Part shown: positions 61,530 to 64,000 of the stretch, piece after piece
Position numbering within the stretch: the first letter of the stretch is position 1
Layout: each line of letters starts with the position of its first letter
NCBI RefSeq assembly: GCF_009730915.1
Contig: NC_052481.1
Coordinates: forward strand, 62,001-126,000
Origin: Dioscorea cayenensis subsp. rotundata
Lineage: Eukaryota; Streptophyta; Magnoliopsida; Dioscoreales; Dioscoreaceae
Length of the DNA stretch: 64,000 bases
Direction of reading: 5' to 3'
The notes under the pieces: generated by a model
The model's input: only the letters and a program-made list of their open reading frames with translations
What the model was told of the DNA's origin: nothing
Databases searched by the model: none
Translations under genes and position numbers: made by a program

Positions 61530-62883
61530 CATTGGTTTTGATTCTCCCTTCTAATTTTCTTAGGCCTCCCACTTTTTTTTACTGTTGGTGGCACATAAAC
61601 ATTGTATCCTTCCCTTGATCTTGATCTTCCCCTAAATAAAATATTTCTTTTGTTAAAAATGAGTATGACATGAATGTATTGAAGCCCCTAACAAAATATT
61701 CATTGCTTACCTGTAGGCTTGTTGAACATTAGATGATGAAGCCATAGATTGCATTGAAGGATCACTTTCTTTCTCTGGCTCTTTACATTTTTTTGCATGA
61801 TGACCAAAAGATCCACACCTTTTGCATTTGTGCCTACCTTTCTTGACTTCATCAAAACCTTTGATCCTATTTTTCCACTAGTCTTCTTCTTAATTCAGAT
61901 GGTGCCACTTCACCCTCATTTCTAAGCCACTCAATAACTCTATCTGCAACCCAATTTTTGGTAGCCATTTTGTTCCCACTTTTGTTCACTGAACTACATG
62001 AATGTTCTCCTTGCATTGTCTTGATTTGAAATACATCTTCTTCCGGTAGTGTAGATGCATGAACTCTCCATGAGCAATCTTCAGAAGCACATCTTGCTGT
62101 TACTCTTCTTTGGTCACTTTTAATATAAGTTATTGAGAACTCTTTCAATATAGCAAAATGTTGTAAACATCTTCTATAATGATAGACATCTTCAAACTTT
62201 CTTCCAACTTCTATAATGGGATTTTCTTCATCAACTTCATAAATCTCACCTTCAAAGGCATCAACATGTTTGTCATCATCGGAGTCACTGCTATTATAGA
62301 GAGAATGATAACTTTTTTCACTTTCAACCTCCATATCTTCATCAACTCCTGTAGAGACACTATCCTCATCACTGCCTACATAGTCCTCATCTGATTCATC
62401 TTCATCTGCCTGTTGCATTTCATTTATGATTCTTGGTTCAGTTTCAATTGGATCACATGAGCTTCCTTCTATTTGATGCACTTGGTAACTTTGCTTTCGT
62501 AGGGCATATCTTGTTCCCTCATTTGCTGTTTCCAACCCCCCTTGTACTGCAATAGGTGTAACATCATCCAACACCACATAAATCTCACATGTTTTATCTT
62601 CTTTCCACATATCTAATGCATGCAGAAGATCTGGATCAGTGATGATTTCAACAAACTCCCTTGGCTCCACACCTCTTATGATGCACCAATACTTTGGAAT
62701 TTGGTTGATATCCCAAGAAAAAAACTGTGATAAATCTTCTTCTAGTGTCTTCAAGTTGTAGAAATCTATATCTATCACCATTGTCTTCTGCCTTCCCAAA
62801 CAATATTTTCTTTTAGCATCCCCATGGTTCTTGAAATATCCACCATATTTAAATTTGAGTCTTAATGTAGAAGAACTTTCCAT
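61530..62883 (-). pseudogene. Mutator-like (MULE) transposase gene with the catalytic core deleted
   Basis: The N-terminal frame starts at MESSST (62,883) and runs to a stop at 61,867. It holds a PB1-like N-terminal domain (LRLKFKYGGYFKNHG, VEPREFVEIITDPDLL), an acidic Asp/Glu/Ser linker, and the MuDR-type DNA-binding region (EVGRKFEDVYHYRRCLQ, RVTARCASEDCSWRVHAS, GEHSC). It breaks off at SELRRRLVEK. Directly after, one frame over, comes the C-terminal part normally found hundreds of residues later: NRIKGFDEVKKGRHK and a CCHC zinc knuckle, CKRCGSFGHHAKKC (about 61,838-61,797). A GT/AG intron (61,710-about 61,632) and the basic tail SGRPKKIRRENQNQ follow. The DDE core and SWIM region are missing. 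The junction shows AAAAA-type microhomology. It is unlikely to be an active transposase; a truncated DNA-binding product is possible. Confidence 0.85.
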
Positions 62884-63250
62884 TGTATGAAATGATCTGC
62901 CAATAATCAACATATACCATTAGGATGAAATTCTATGACCATGCTAAAAGGCAAGAAAAATTGAGTATAGTTGGCAACACTTTCTAACTAAAAGTGTACA
63001 TGAAAGGATATACAATCTTCAAATAGTTGCAAAACCCAAAATTAAAAGAAAAATTTGGATTAAAAAAACATCACCAAGATAACAAAAAAACATTACCATG
63101 TTCAACAACACAAACATGGCTTTTTGAATTAGTGAAGCATGAAGGCATTTTTTTATATAGTCAAGCATTAACTTATGAAACTTCTTACCTGTACCGGTTG
63201 TAGAAGAATCAAAAACCTTCTATTATTGCTTCACCGCTTATATACAAGAA
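62884..63250 (-). promoter_or_regulatory. MULE gene promoter, leader exon and leader intron
   Basis: On minus: TATATAAG at 63,244-63,237, a short leader ending CGGTACAG/GTAAGAAG (donor 63,188), and an intron of about 290 bp with acceptor ATTATTGGCAG, exon resuming at 62,896, 13 bases before the ATG. The arrangement looks intact although the coding region is deleted. Confidence 0.6.
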
Positions 63251-64000
63251 ACCCAAACTCACAGCAGTGAGAAGAAAAAAAAAGAGCAAGTGGATATAAA
63301 GAACAACAATATAATGACGTCCGGGACATTAGGTTTTGATACAAAGTCCAAAAAGAAAGATATATACAAAGGCATTTGCCAAGTTCTTTCTTCGATGCAA
63401 TGCCTCTACTTAAGGTGCGAGCAATTACCTTGCATTTGTATACTTGAGAGCAAAAGTACATTAGTCAGTTGGTAGGAAAAGATGTAATTTGTAGAATTTT
63501 GGTACAGAATCATATGCTAAACTAAGATTTACATAAATTAGTACAAGGGATAACAAATCTGGTAGTATTAGCAGATTATTTCTGAGAATTCCTTCTTTCT
63601 TTGGCCACAATAAAAAATAGTTCAGTATTTCATAAAAACTTTTTACATCGTCGATAATACGTACAATACAAATTTTTATTTGGTTTCATCAATCAATGAT
63701 ATAATATAAGAAAAGGCGGACATAGGCATTAATAATTTTTTTGTTTCCAAATTCATCTTGAAAACTAAATGGCAATACCGAATTTTACGAGACTTTCGAT
63801 TTCCAAAGCAACAAGTTTAGTCGATTAAGCATTGGTCGCTGAATCATTCCTTATCCTTGATTCAACCGAAAACATTTTTTTAAAGAGATTTTCCTCGGAT
63901 AGTCTTCGTTTGAAAAAAATTAGAAAGGAAAATTTATTTGCATATATAGAATAAACCAATCTTAAGTTTTACTAATACTAGATAACAAAAGAAGTAAAGT
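63251..64000. other. Right-hand end of window, no gene recognised
   Basis: AT-rich sequence with no supported reading frame. No inverted match to the tandem arrays at 60.5-60.8 kb was seen, so the outer end of the MULE was not found. Confidence 0.5.

Overview
The window is nuclear DNA from a flowering plant. Its genes are split by introns with GT/AG borders, the intergenic DNA is very AT-rich and loaded with microsatellites and small inverted-repeat transposons, and every recognisable protein has a land-plant counterpart. Several first exons (the BAG gene at 30.07 kb, the dehydratase at 51 kb) are much more GC-rich than their surroundings, which hints at a monocot. The species cannot be named from the sequence.

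Eight protein genes are supported. From left to right they are: RRP36, a nucleolar rRNA-processing factor (minus, 0.84-4.52 kb, 9 exons); FC1-type ferrochelatase (minus, 9.57-14.53 kb, 9 coding exons plus a likely 5' leader exon); an MBOAT lysophospholipid acyltransferase (plus, 22.62-27.61 kb, 8 exons); a ubiquitin-like/BAG co-chaperone (plus, 30.07-31.09 kb, 3 exons); PEX11 (plus, 37.17-38.65 kb, 7 exons); an intronless AP2/ERF factor (minus, 41.5-42.2 kb); an intronless arogenate/prephenate dehydratase-like enzyme with an unusual ACT domain (minus, 50.0-51.1 kb); and a TraB-domain protein (minus, 54.97-58.47 kb, 7 exons, one with a GC donor). The exon models were rebuilt by hand. In each the exon lengths sum to an intact reading frame of a length normal for the family. 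The genes do not form an operon or pathway; they are unrelated housekeeping and regulatory genes.

The left 22 kb has been rearranged. A broken second copy of the 3' half of RRP36 lies at 17.6-20.6 kb, upstream of ferrochelatase. It carries a tRNA-derived SINE inside an exon. A fragment of the ferrochelatase 5' end (leader, leader intron, first 17 or so codons) lies at 5.97-6.24 kb between two related MITE-like elements.

Mobile DNA elsewhere includes: a Mutator-like (MULE) transposase gene at 61.5-63.2 kb whose catalytic core is deleted but whose promoter, leader intron, N-terminal region and zinc knuckle remain; a 1.1-kb element of GAGC-rich repeats with hAT-like ends at 45.4-46.5 kb; a three-copy inverted-repeat family (35.0, 51.3 and 59.7 kb); several small foldback elements sitting in (TA)n tracts; and other SINE-like units. 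No tRNA, rRNA or CRISPR array was seen. I did not find a novel multi-gene system. The notable points are the duplication scars, the core-deleted MULE gene, the non-canonical ACT domain and the undescribed repeat families.
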